64,000 bases of DNA from Pedinophyceae sp. YPF-701. Its lineage: Eukaryota; Chlorophyta; Pedinophyceae. Below are positions 1-9,726 of the stretch, in pieces. The first letter of the stretch is position 1, and every line of letters starts with the position of its first letter. The stretch lies in the NCBI GenBank assembly GCA_916048055.1, contig CAJZHL010000020.1, positions 360,588-424,587 on the forward strand, read 5' to 3'. A model generated the notes under the pieces. It was not told the origin of the DNA, ran no database searches, and worked only from the letters and a program-made list of their open reading frames with translations. A program made the translations under genes and the position numbers.

Positions 1-26
1 GCGATGGGCGCCGGTCGGCCGCCAGG

Positions 27-1491
27 ATGGTCCCCTGCGCTCGCGACCGAGCGCAGCCGGATCGCGTGGAGGCGGCCGGGCAGCGTGTCCGGGACGCGAC
101 TGCGTTGTCGCGGCGCTGCGCCTTGGCCTTGGTGCACACCTTCGCCGCGCTGCTCTCTCTCCCCCTGGTGTCGCCGCTCGAGGCCGTCGCGGCGCTCGTG
201 CAGTTCGGGCAAGGACAGACGTTGAGCAACTCGTACGTCCTTATCCGGTGCGTCCTCCGCCCCGCGCGAGCGCCCCACGCCCCAACCGCCAAACCATTCC
301 ATCGCACGCCGCTGTGGACGCGATCCGGCCCTGACGTCCGCGCACGCGCCGCGCACTGGCACGCTCTCGCAGGGCCGCGGAGTCGGAGGCGGAGAGCGAG
401 GGCGTGACGATGACGTCTCCGGCGCAGAAGAACTCGACGCTGCTTGGCATCTCCCCACAGGGGCGGCTGCAGCTACGGGAGCGCACTCTGCCGGCGCTGG
501 GGGACCTCGGCGTGTGCGAGGACGGCGAGTGCTGGATCTGGCCGTCGATCACGCAGAACAGGCGCGTCGGGGCCCGTGCTGTTGTGCGCTGTTGCAGCAC
601 CGCGCGTGGACGCGCACGGTGGCCCTGGACGGCCACGTGGCGTGTGCGCGACGAGGATAGAGACGGGCAGCGTGTCCAGCATTGCGCCGTCGCGGCTGGA
701 CGCGCGTCGCCAAGTTGACGACTGTTGTTCCTTCGTTCCGCGTCTTGCCCACAGCTACCAAACGGCCGAGGTCGTGGCGCGGCGTCTCAACACAGGCCGC
801 TCCGCCATCGTTCCGGAGTACTCCTTCCTCGACGCGCGCGGCGTCGGCGCGTACGAGAACACGCCCGTCAAGGAGAGCAAGGCAGCCATCGCGTACGCCC
901 GCAGCGCCTCTCGCGCGCTGCCGTGCGCCCGCGGGTGCAGCGCGGCGATCGATGGCCGCCGGCGCGCACGCGGCCAACGAGGCGGAGCTGCAGTGCGCGG
1001 CCGCCAGCGCCTCACGGGCCGCTTGTGCGTCATCGCCGCGGACGCCAGCGCTGCGCAGCCCGCGCAGGCAGGGCCGCACACCCACGTTGACGCGCGGCCC
1101 GCCCCGCGCCTGTGCCCGCTGCAGGGCGCTCGACAAGTCGTCCGCACGGCTGAAGCCGCCCCCCGGCACGGACGGTACGCCGAACGAGTCCGCGGAGGAC
1201 GTCCTGGTTCGCCTGCGCCAGGTCCTGTCGATCACGGAGACGCAGTACGGCGGAGCGACGGTGATTTTGATCGCGCCAGACTCGGACGTGCTGTCGATTC
1301 TGCAGTCCGCGGTCCTCGGCATCGACCTGCGCGCGCACGGCACGTTCGCGATGGCGCCGGGGGAGGTGCGGGTGCTGCGGCAGCGGGGCGCGCCGTTCGC
1401 GGACGCCGGCGTGGACGTGGGCGGCGAGGTGCGCGAGGAGAGCGCGTCCACGACGATACGGTGCGCGAGGCCGCCAGCCTGCCTCGAATGA
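27..1491 (+). CDS. Histidine-phosphatase-superfamily (phosphoglycerate mutase-like) protein, plastid type
   Basis: The proposed exons are 27-247, 373-561, 755-892 and 1125-1491, 915 nt in all, which stays in frame. Conserved blocks resemble a plant chloroplast phosphoglycerate-mutase-like family as I recall it: GECWIWPSITQ, then YQTAEVVARR, IVPEYSFLDARGVGAYE, PPPGTDGTPNES and ILIAPDSDVLSILQ. The second intron (562-754) begins with GC, and only this join gives ITQ-NSYQTAE. A hydrophobic stretch near residues 30-57 ending in Ala-rich sequence could be a lumen or plastid targeting signal. The usual catalytic RHGE reads RAAE across the first junction, so the phosphate-accepting His seems absent. 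The reading frame is open to the window edge, so the true start may lie upstream of the ATG at 27. Function is inferred from the fold only; no substrate can be named. Confidence 0.72.
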
Positions 1492-2023
1492 CTGCAGCGA
1501 TGTGACAGCGCGTCTCTGCCTCAGGCGGCACTCAGCAGGGCAGCGTCGACGCGATACGTCGTCGGCGCTCGCGCTGCACGTCGGGTCCGTCCACCGGGCG
1601 CCGCGCACGGGTGAGCGTTTGCCGACACGTGTCCACTGGATCCTCCGGGCTCGGGGAGGCGGGCTGGAGGAGGGGGCTTTCTCAGGGCTGGTGCGGGCGA
1701 GACTGCCTCGCGCGATGCTACGAGCGCGGTGCATAAGGGGCGGAGGCGAGTGCGGCCCGTTCGTCGTTCAAGCATTTTCCCCATGATGCAACACCGCCGT
1801 TTGGCAAGGGCGCGCTCTGCCCGCCGAGATCCTGCGACTGCGACGGACGCGCCTAGACCTGCACGACTTGCATCGCGCACGTCGTTCCACTCCCGCGACC
1901 CGACAAACAACTTCGTTTGCCTTCCTGCATGGTTGAACCGCGCACGGAAAAACAATTAGTCACAATTTCGTGCCCCCCCCTGATTCCACTATCATGATCC
2001 GATCCTTGAGCCCGTCCGAGCTC
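1492..2023. other. Intergenic, between two convergent genes
   Basis: The 3' flanks of the histidine-phosphatase-like gene (+) and the glutamate receptor gene (-) meet here. No coding exon or RNA gene was recognised. The segment near 1930-1985 is less GC-rich than its surroundings and ends in a C homopolymer, which fits 3' untranslated sequence. Confidence 0.5.
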
Positions 2024-4240
2024 TTACGCCGCAAGGGCAGGAGCGCTCCTGTCCGCCTCCTGCGACCCCGCTCCTCGCCCCCTGTCCTGCTCCCTCCAGT
2101 GACCGATGATCGAACAGCATATCAACAAGAACGTCGCGCAGCCGTACACCAAGAACGGCCCCGAGAAGCCATCCAGCGACAGCGTCACCTTGTTGCTCGC
2201 GGAGGCGCCCTCGCTCTCCAGGTCCGCAGCGCACTGTCGCTGCACGTACGGCTCCCACAGCTCTGCCATCACGCCCTCCTCGCTGAGCTGCGCCAGCAGG
2301 CTGTCCATCACCACCATGACCTGCGGCCCGCAGCCAGCCTCCGAAGACGGCGAGTACGCCCACGCCCCGCCAAGGTCCACCAGCGGCTGGCCCTGCACGG
2401 CCAGGCTGCATCCGGCGCCGCTAGTCAGGGCCAGCTGCGCGTCGTACAGCGCCATGATGATGGCCGTGCACCTGTTCGCCTCGACGTTGTCGATGCCGTC
2501 GGACCACCGCGACCGCACAGAGTTCAGGCTAGGGTACTTGGAGGAGACAAACTCCCCCAGCCCCGTGTCGAACTGCACGCACGTGGGGATGCGCCGCCCC
2601 AGGAGGTCCCCGATGCCTGCGGGAACGCCGCACAAGGGGACGCTGCGTGTGAGCGCAGTCGCTGCTGCGCGGTCGCCCCATGCACCGGGGGCACGGCCCT
2701 CGGGCAGGCGGGCACGCAAGCTGCGGTGTCGGTGCGCTCGTACGAGGCCCGCGACACGGCGCGACGCGAGCGGGCGGTGGCTGCGCAACACAGAGCGCCG
2801 TACCGTTGATGCTCGACTCGGGCTGCGAGCGCACGATCAGGAAGGTCGCGAGGTTGGCGGTGTAGGCCGAGATGGTGAGCAGCACCAGGAAGCACCACAC
2901 GACGTTCTGCACGCGCGCGGCCCACGCCACGGGCATGGGGGCGTCCTCCGCCTGCGCCATGTGCGACACTGTCTCGAACGCAGACTGCGCCAGCGCGTCC
3001 ACCCACGCCAGCCGAGCACGCAGGTCCGCCACCTCCTGAGCAGCGGTCGGCTTCTCCGCATCGTCCCGCGAAAGCGACGCCTCGTCCGCCCACCCGTTGT
3101 TCCAGCGCATCGACAGTGTCGCGCCAGGCAGCGGCTTCGCAGCCGGCGGGCCGGCCCCTGCCGTGTGGCACATGTGCCCCTGCCGCGCAGCGTCGTCCTT
3201 CCTCGCCTCGTGGCGCAGCTGCTCGACGACGATGCGGTGCTCCCTCGCCACGCGCTTCACGCGCTGCCGATCCAGGAAGAACATCACCGTCGCCTGGAAG
3301 ATCAGCAGCCCGACGATGGTCGCCCACACGCCCCCGGAGAAGGGCTGCGGACATGGGCGAGGGTGTGGGGCGCGGGTCGGGTGGGCCATCGGCTGGCGCA
3401 CGCTGAGGTGTCGTACGGCGTGGAGCGCATAGTGGCGGCACCCGGACGGTAGACTGGCGTTCGACCCCGCATCAGGGCGCCGCACCTGCGCGAACAGGCC
3501 GAGCTTCTCCGACAACGGCGGCTCGTTCGACACGTCGTTCTTCGGCGCCACGACGTACCCGCTGCTGTCGATCACGCGCCTCCCGAACAACACCCCCAGG
3601 CGCTGCCGCTCCGCAGTGCTGTACCAGTTCGAGGCCAGGACATCGAAGTCGTTCTGCGCGATCGTCCGCGCGAGCAGCTCCGTGTACGTCTCCTCCCCCG
3701 CCTGCAGCCGCGACTCGTCCAGCGGCACCATCTCGTACGTAAACCCCCCGCGCGCAGCCACGGCTTCCAGGACGTCTACTGTGTACCCGGCGGCCCCCCT
3801 GAACTCCCCGCCCTCGCGCACGTACTCCGTGTACGGCGGCTCCTCGATCACGCCCAAGCTGCGGTGGTCGGCGGGGCCGGGGAGGAGCGGGTCGTGCTTG
3901 TGAGAGGAGCTGCCTGGCATGAGCCGGACGGCTGGCGGTATGTCTCCCTGGAAGCTGTTTTTCATGTCAGAGCTATGCCACAAATCGACGCCAGGGAGGC
4001 AGAGCGCGCGTGGAGTCGCGCACAGCGGCCTCTGCTGCTTCAGCATAGTGGCGCGCACCGGAGTGTGACCCCTCTGAGCAGCCCTGCGACCTCGCTATCG
4101 TCCCGGACGCCATCTCTCCGCAGTGACGCGAGGGCGCTGCACACGGGGCTGTCCTGCCGCAGCGAGCGCTCCGCTGCCGCCGCGGGCACCCCAAGGAGCA
4201 AGGCACAGCACAGCAGCGCGGCTGCGCGGACCGCCCGCAT
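2024..4240 (-). CDS. Ionotropic glutamate receptor-like channel without an amino-terminal domain
   Basis: Exons on the minus strand are 4240-4070, 3947-3486, 3344-2804 and 2616-2024 (1767 nt, 588 aa). Residues 1-23 form a clear signal peptide (charged start, Leu/Ala core, AAAA end). The S1 half of the ligand-binding fold follows, from LGVIEEPPYTEY to YSTAERQRLGVLF. M1 is about residues 213-237. A charged, partly coiled-coil insertion of about 90 residues comes next, then a pore-loop segment. M3 carries the family hallmark as SAYTANLATFL. The S2 half runs from SINGIGDLLGRRIP to EPYVQR, and M4 is close to the C-terminus. Plant and animal receptors normally have a large periplasmic-binding-like domain before S1; here S1 starts within about 30 residues of the signal peptide, as in prokaryotic GluR0-type channels. 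It is likely a plasma-membrane cation channel gated by an amino acid. The exon 1-2 join is the least certain. Confidence 0.85.
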
Positions 4241-5212
4241 CGCCGCAGCGCCTGCCTGCGTCGCGAACTGCGGGTCTTCAGTGTAGGCTCCGTCAGGCCC
4301 GCCTCTGTCCGTGGGTTCCACGCCCCAGCGACTCCCGCGGACGCGTCGTGTCTGGGGTCCAGTGCCTGGTCCGTTGCTCCGTGACGGGGGGACGGATGTC
4401 GACGCGTGGACGGCCCCGCAGCGGCCGGGAACTGAGCCGTACAGGCAGGGCGAGCGCCCGAGGGGGCCGGGGCAGCTCCGCGCCGTCATCGCCGCCGCAC
4501 TCCCCCGTGCGTCACGTTTTGCCCAGAGAGAAGACCCTGCCCCGCAGCCCGACTGGATGCGAACCTTCCTGTCGTTCCTTCCATCGCGATGGATCGTGAC
4601 CGCCATGGATCGTGGGTTTCCGCGCGCATTCGGTGCCCTCCCGCGCCCATGGCGGCGACGGCGCGCCCCTCTGTGACTGGCTCCCAGCACATGTCGCGTT
4701 TCGTTTCACTGTGTGTGACGGACGCCGGTCGAAGTGCACCACTGACACGCCCAGCTGAGTCCACGGACGCACCGCGTCGGCCGGACCTTCGCACTCCGTC
4801 GCCGCCGCTGTGCGTGGACAGCCTAGGGTGTCTGCGCCGTCCAGCACGGGGACGCACAGGATGTCGTGCCAGCGACGCGATCGCGGCCACCGGTCGGGCT
4901 CCCGGACCACTTCTGGCACACCGTCGTGGCGGGACAATGCGTGGGTCGCCGAGCGTTTTGTGTCAAACAAAAGACACAAACCCAGGGGTCACTTTGGGCC
5001 GCATGGTCATCACCCTCTGCAATGGATCGAGCGCCTTGCGCGTGCCGTCAAGGCTCGCGGGTCCGTCGCCGAGTATGTCACATCGCAGGACGGGTGCCAG
5101 CCGTTCGCTGCTTGTCGGCGTGCGCCGCATCTGGCCACCGCCACGGTGCGGGAGCACGTGCGGGCGCCGGTGTGGGCGCCGCGCCCCCTCGCACCGCGTC
5201 GCCCGGGCCCGC
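4241..5212. other. Intergenic, upstream of the glutamate receptor gene
   Basis: This 972-bp spacer lies between the start of the receptor gene and the stop codon of trpF, both on the minus strand. It should hold the receptor promoter and the trpF 3' UTR. No protein motif, tRNA or repeat was recognised in either orientation; the ORFs that cross it have no family resemblance. Confidence 0.45.
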
Positions 5213-6991
5213 TCACTCCGTGTTGAACTTGTCGTACGGCACGGCGCGGAGCTGGTCGTCGGTGAACATCATCATGCCCTGGCCGCCCGTCTCGTCGATC
5301 GAGGCGCTCACGCTGCCCGGCGCGCCCCACGCGGAGCCCTTGGGCCCGCCCGCGGCCGTGCGCGCGCTCGCGACGAACGACGCGACCTTGCGGCCGTCCT
5401 TGACGAAGATGTCGCCGTCGACGCACACGCCCGTCGAAACGTCCACGCCCGTGGGGTGCGCCGTCGCGACCGCGTCGCCGACGTTGCAGGGGGAGAGCCC
5501 GCCTGCGCGGAAACGGGAACAGGCCCCCAACGTCAATCAGTCGCGCAGGGACGACCCACACGTGCGCAATGTGTTGCAGCGAGCACCTTGTGACGCGCGC
5601 GGGGCGGCTGCGACGGTGATCTCGCGCAAGCGCGACGCGGAGGCGCAGGCGCAGTGGCTGTGCGGCCTTGGGGGAGGGAAGGGGGGGGAGTTCGGGCGCA
5701 CCGGCGAGGAACCAGCCGTTGGTGGCGACGTCCGACACGTCGGGCAGGGTGTCCCAGTTCAGCTTCTGGCCGCTGCCGCCGTGCTCGCCGTCGAGGAGGA
5801 CCCACTCGGGCTTGCGGCCCTCGGGGAGCGGCGTCATCAGCTCGCCCTCGGGCGTCACCTGCAGACACGCGGGCGGCGTCAAAGGCATGCGTTGGCGTTG
5901 GGGTCCGTGGCCGCGCGCGGGGGGGGGCGCGACGTTCGCGTCGAGGGAGAGCGCGCCGGTGGCGTTGGATCCGGGCGTGGTCGCGCGGGGGCCGCACCTG
6001 GATGACGTAGATGATGGAGAGCTCGTCGGAGGGGGGCAGGTGGTTGAGAGCCGCGCGGGCGTTGTCGCCGTGGAGCTGCGCGACGCGCAGACCCGCGGCG
6101 CGGCACCGCTCGGCGATCTCCTCGGCGCCCTCCTCGACGAAGACCCCGACGGGCAGGGCGCCGCCGGCGCTGCAGCGCGGAGGAGGCGGCGCGCGGGCGG
6201 TTGGACCTGGGCCAGGGTGGGCGTTGCGCCGCCGCGGTGGCGCGATATTGTGGCTTGTTTTTCGAGGTTGGAGCATGTTCGCGAAGCGCTGAGCCCGGAA
6301 ATGTGCGCGCGGGGCGGCGAGGGGCCAGGGTGACGCAGGGCGCGGGGGCTGTGGTGGTGCGGGCACAGTTGGGCGGGAAACGGGGGCCGGGGGCGGACCT
6401 CGCCGCGTCCGCGATGGCGCGTGCGGCCTCAGCCGACACAGCGCGGCCGGCCTTCTGCCACATGATCATTCCCACGAAGTCTGCGCCCCAGGCGGTGGCC
6501 ACCTTGGCGTCGTCCGGGTTCGTCACGCCGCAAATCTTCACCTTCATGTGCGCTCCGTCGACCTGCTCCGCGGCATTGCACGCCACGCGCGCCCTCCTGC
6601 AGCAGCGCGCATCGAACGGTCGGTCGGCGGCGGCCGCAGCGCTTCCCGCGCGTTCGGTTCGCTGTGCTTCGGTTGGGCAGCGGGGGGGGCGCGCGGGAGG
6701 GCGTGGCGGGGGTCTCTCGGCCAGCAGGCGGGGCGCAGGGCTCTCGCTGTGTCGAAAGGGGGCGGGTGGATCAGTTGCGCGTCGAATGGTGCCGCGGGGG
6801 CTGCGCGGGGCTGGTCGGTTTCAAGGGAGCCATGCTGGGCCGCGCGAGCGCGCGTGAGGCGATCGCTGCGCTCGTCGGCCGGCGCGTCGGCGGCGTGAGT
6901 TCTCTTCTCTCGAGGGCCCTCGCCTGCGGATCGATGCGGGGCGCAGCGAAGAAGCCCTGAAGGTGACCGAGGGGACGAAAGCTTGCGCCAT
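5213..6991 (-). CDS. TRPF: Phosphoribosylanthranilate isomerase, plastid-targeted
   Basis: It catalyses the Amadori rearrangement of phosphoribosylanthranilate in tryptophan synthesis, which takes place in the plastid of green plants. Exons are 6991-6924, 6596-6399, 6169-5998, 5858-5702 and 5502-5213, giving 885 nt and 294 aa. Residues 1-30 (MAQAFVPSVTFRASS followed by an Arg-rich end) look like a chloroplast transit peptide. The enzyme core starts with MKVKICGVTNPDDA, where Cys45 is the expected general base. WVLLDGEHGG supplies the expected general-acid Asp. The phosphate-binding loops are LAGGLSPCNV and GVDVSTGV. The first intron (6923-6597) starts with GC after an exonic AG, and only that join keeps the transit peptide in frame with the enzyme. 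The gene is divergent from the PDZ-like membrane protein gene, with a 284-bp shared upstream region. Confidence 0.93.
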
Positions 6992-7275
6992 TTTTCTTGA
7001 TCGAGAGGGCTGTTCCGGAGCTCGAGTACCCGACAGACACGGACGAATTGCGCTCACTCCCCGCTCGGCCCCGCCAACATGCCGCTCGCGGCCTGCCCGA
7101 GCGCCGCGAGGAGGCCACCACCTCCTGCGTCAGTGCCCCCGCGCGCCCCGGTCGCAGCGGGCCGTCGTGGCCCCACGCCGGGCCCGCCCTCCGCCACATC
7201 TCCCAGACATCCCTGCGCTCCGCCAGCCTCATATATCGCGCAGACGCGGCGCCCGCTCGCGTGGTAGGAACCACC
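6992..7275. promoter_or_regulatory. Divergent upstream region of TRPF and the PDZ-like gene
   Basis: This 284-bp segment separates two start codons that face away from each other, so both promoters and 5' leaders should lie here. A short TATA-like patch (catatatc) sits at about 7229-7236, near the start of the plus-strand gene. No other element was recognised. Confidence 0.45.
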
Positions 7276-8656
7276 ATGCAACTCCGCTCGCTCCCGACAC
7301 CGCAAGCGGCGTGCTCGCGGCCATCCCGCCCCCCCGCCACGCCCCTCAGCCCCACGGTCACGCACGCCGCCGCCTTCGGCCGCCGCGGCCCGCCCCGGTG
7401 GCCCCAGCGCACCAGGAGCCCACTGCACCTCATCGCCGCAACCGAGCCCTCCGGTACGCCCCGCGCCCGGCAAACCCTCCTCGCCCGCCTCGCCCCTGCA
7501 TGGACGCGCCACGCCGCACCGCGAACACCGCGCCCGGGACCCGCCTGGCCCTCACCTGCACCGCTGCGGTCGCAACACCTAGCACGGCCCCGCCCGAGGC
7601 CCGGCGCCCCGCTCAGGGCGTCCCGGGCGGGCGGGCGCGCCGCCGATCCGCCGCCGCTCACGCGCGCCGCCCCGCACCGCCCGGCTCGCAGTGGACGCCG
7701 CGGAGCCGCAGGGGCCGGCGCCGGGGTCGCCCGAGGGGGCCACGCCCAGCAACCGGCTCGACGTCACGCTGGGGACCGCGGAGGCGAAGCAGTCGCTGCG
7801 GTTCATCGCCACCGCGCTCAGGTGCGCCGGGGGCGCGCCGCCCGGGCCGGGGCAGCGCCACCGCGGGCGCGCACGCGCGGAGACGGCAGCGGCCAGTCAC
7901 TGGGTGGTCCCGCCCGCCTGCCGCGCCCACGCGCTGCTGTGCGACGGTTCCGCGCTCCCCGGCTTTCCGTGGCGCAGGAAGGACAACGTGATCCTGGTGA
8001 GCCAGGTCGGAGTGCCGAGCGAGGCGGCGGAGGCCGGGGTGGTGCCGGGGCTGAGGGTGCTGGGCCTCAGTGACCCTATGAGAGACGATATGTGGATGCT
8101 CGACGGGAACGTGAGCATCTCGAAGATCAAGCAGTCGCTCCAGGTGCGAGAGACCCGCGCGGTCTGCGCGGCCCCCCGCCCGGCAGCTGCACGGCGCACG
8201 TCATCTGCGGCCCCGCCAGGCACCGCGCCGCGACGCGCGACGCCCGGCTCCGTGCCCCGCACCGTGCAGATGCAACGGTCCCCGCGGGTCCGCTTCATCT
8301 TCGAGAAGAGCGACGAGATCGACGAGCTGGTCGCAACCGCTTCCGCGAGCCTGGACGCCAGTCTCGACGCGAGCACGGACGAGGAGGACGAGTACACGGG
8401 CCCGCGCGACGTCGCGGACGTGCTCATGTCCAAGGCCGGCTCCTCGGCGTCCGGCAAGCGCGTCGCGGCGCGCAAGGCCTCGATCGCACAGGACGAGCAG
8501 CGCTCGGACTTTGGCGTGTTCGCGGGCCTCGCCGCGCTCTTCGTCGTGCCCGCGCTGCTCGTGCTGCTCTGGGCGTACAGCCAGGGAATGCTCGTCGTCA
8601 ACCGGTCCTACTTCGACACCATGTGGATGCACGCGCCCTGGCCCCTCGGGCTGTAG
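7276..8656 (+). CDS. Plastid-type protein with PDZ-like domain and a C-terminal membrane helix
   Basis: Exons 7276-7453, 7692-7821, 7978-8143 and 8270-8656 join in frame to 861 nt (286 aa). The first about 60 residues are Arg/Ser/Pro/Ala-rich with almost no acidic residues, like a chloroplast transit peptide. Residues about 75-155 look like a PDZ fold: LDVTLG, then NVILVSQV, PSEAAEAGVVPGLRVLGLSD, ISKIKQSLQ and VRFIFEK. A Ser/Ala/Asp-rich acidic linker follows. One strong transmembrane helix (FGVFAGLAALFVVPALLVLL) lies near residues 237-256, with a short tail behind it. The family is not recognised by name; comparable algal proteins are described only as PDZ-containing chloroplast membrane proteins. 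A scaffold or protease-adaptor role is possible but not shown. Confidence 0.62.
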
Positions 8657-9726
8657 GCGGGGCCCAACCGCCAGCCTAACCCCCTCCAACGCACCACATG
8701 CGCCCGACCCTCGCTCGGCCCTGCCCCCCCCTGCACACGAAGTGAAAATCACCTGTCCACCAGTCACTCCCGCCCGTCCCTGCCCTCTCTGAGTTTCCCA
8801 GCCCCCACCCGGAAAATTGCACGTGGCCCCCACGCGGAGCGCAGCGCATTGCCTCCACGGACGCTCGGGACCCGGCGACGCCGTCTCGTCACCGCCCAAG
8901 TCTTAGGTCCTCGAGTATGTAACCCATCATCAGCGCGGTCGCGGCGCGGCACCGGGGCGCCCGTCGGCCTTCCGCGCTCCCCGCGAGTCCGCACATGGGC
9001 GCACGTGCTCCTCGACGCCCGCGCGACGCAGCGACCGCGCAGCGAGCCCCATTGAGTGTGGAACACTCCGCCGTACACACTGATGACTTCGCCGCGCCGG
9101 CGACGCCTGGCCAGCGCCGCCTCGCACGCGTGCAGTGCGACCACAGCCAATGCCGGGCCCCTCTCGACTCAGGGAAGGGCTCAACCCGCTTTGAGGATGT
9201 CAGACTGGGCCCTGGAGGCCGAAAATGGCCGCAGGCGGATTCCGTTGAACCTCCTGAGCGCACCCCCTAGTTTGCGTGACGTGTGTCCTTCTCGCGCGCG
9301 GACATGGCGTGCGCCGCCCCCGAGTATGACACCGCCGAAGCGCCGCGGTTTTGCGCACCTTCCTGGTCAGACCACGCGTTTCGTGCCCCACAGCCGATAC
9401 GTGCCTTCTTCGGCCGCGGACACAGGAGACGCACTACATGTTGATTCAGGCGGGCCGTTTGCGGCGATCCGTGGGACGCACCGGGCCTGTATCCAGCGGC
9501 CCGCCAAACACCAGTGCGCCAGTTGGAATCCTGCGTGGAGCGGGTGTCTCGCGGCGTTATTGCGCCCTGCGACCCCGGGGCGCGGCGCAGGTTTGATTTC
9601 CGTGCTCGCGTCCCGCGTTTCGCCCGCGAGTCGCTGCCGCAGGGCCAGGCGCAGTGGGGGTGCTGGCTGTGGTGGGGGCATCGCGCGTGGAGGCCGTTGA
9701 GGCAGCTTGCGTGCCCGGGCGGGGGC
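8657..9726. other. Intergenic
   Basis: This segment of about 1.07 kb lies between the 3' end of the PDZ-like gene and the start of the zinc-knuckle gene, both on the plus strand. I recognise no conserved coding segment, RNA gene or repeat in it. Confidence 0.45.

Noticed and set aside
2106-3452. 448-codon plus-strand frame
   Set aside because: It is antisense to the glutamate receptor exons and shows no motif.
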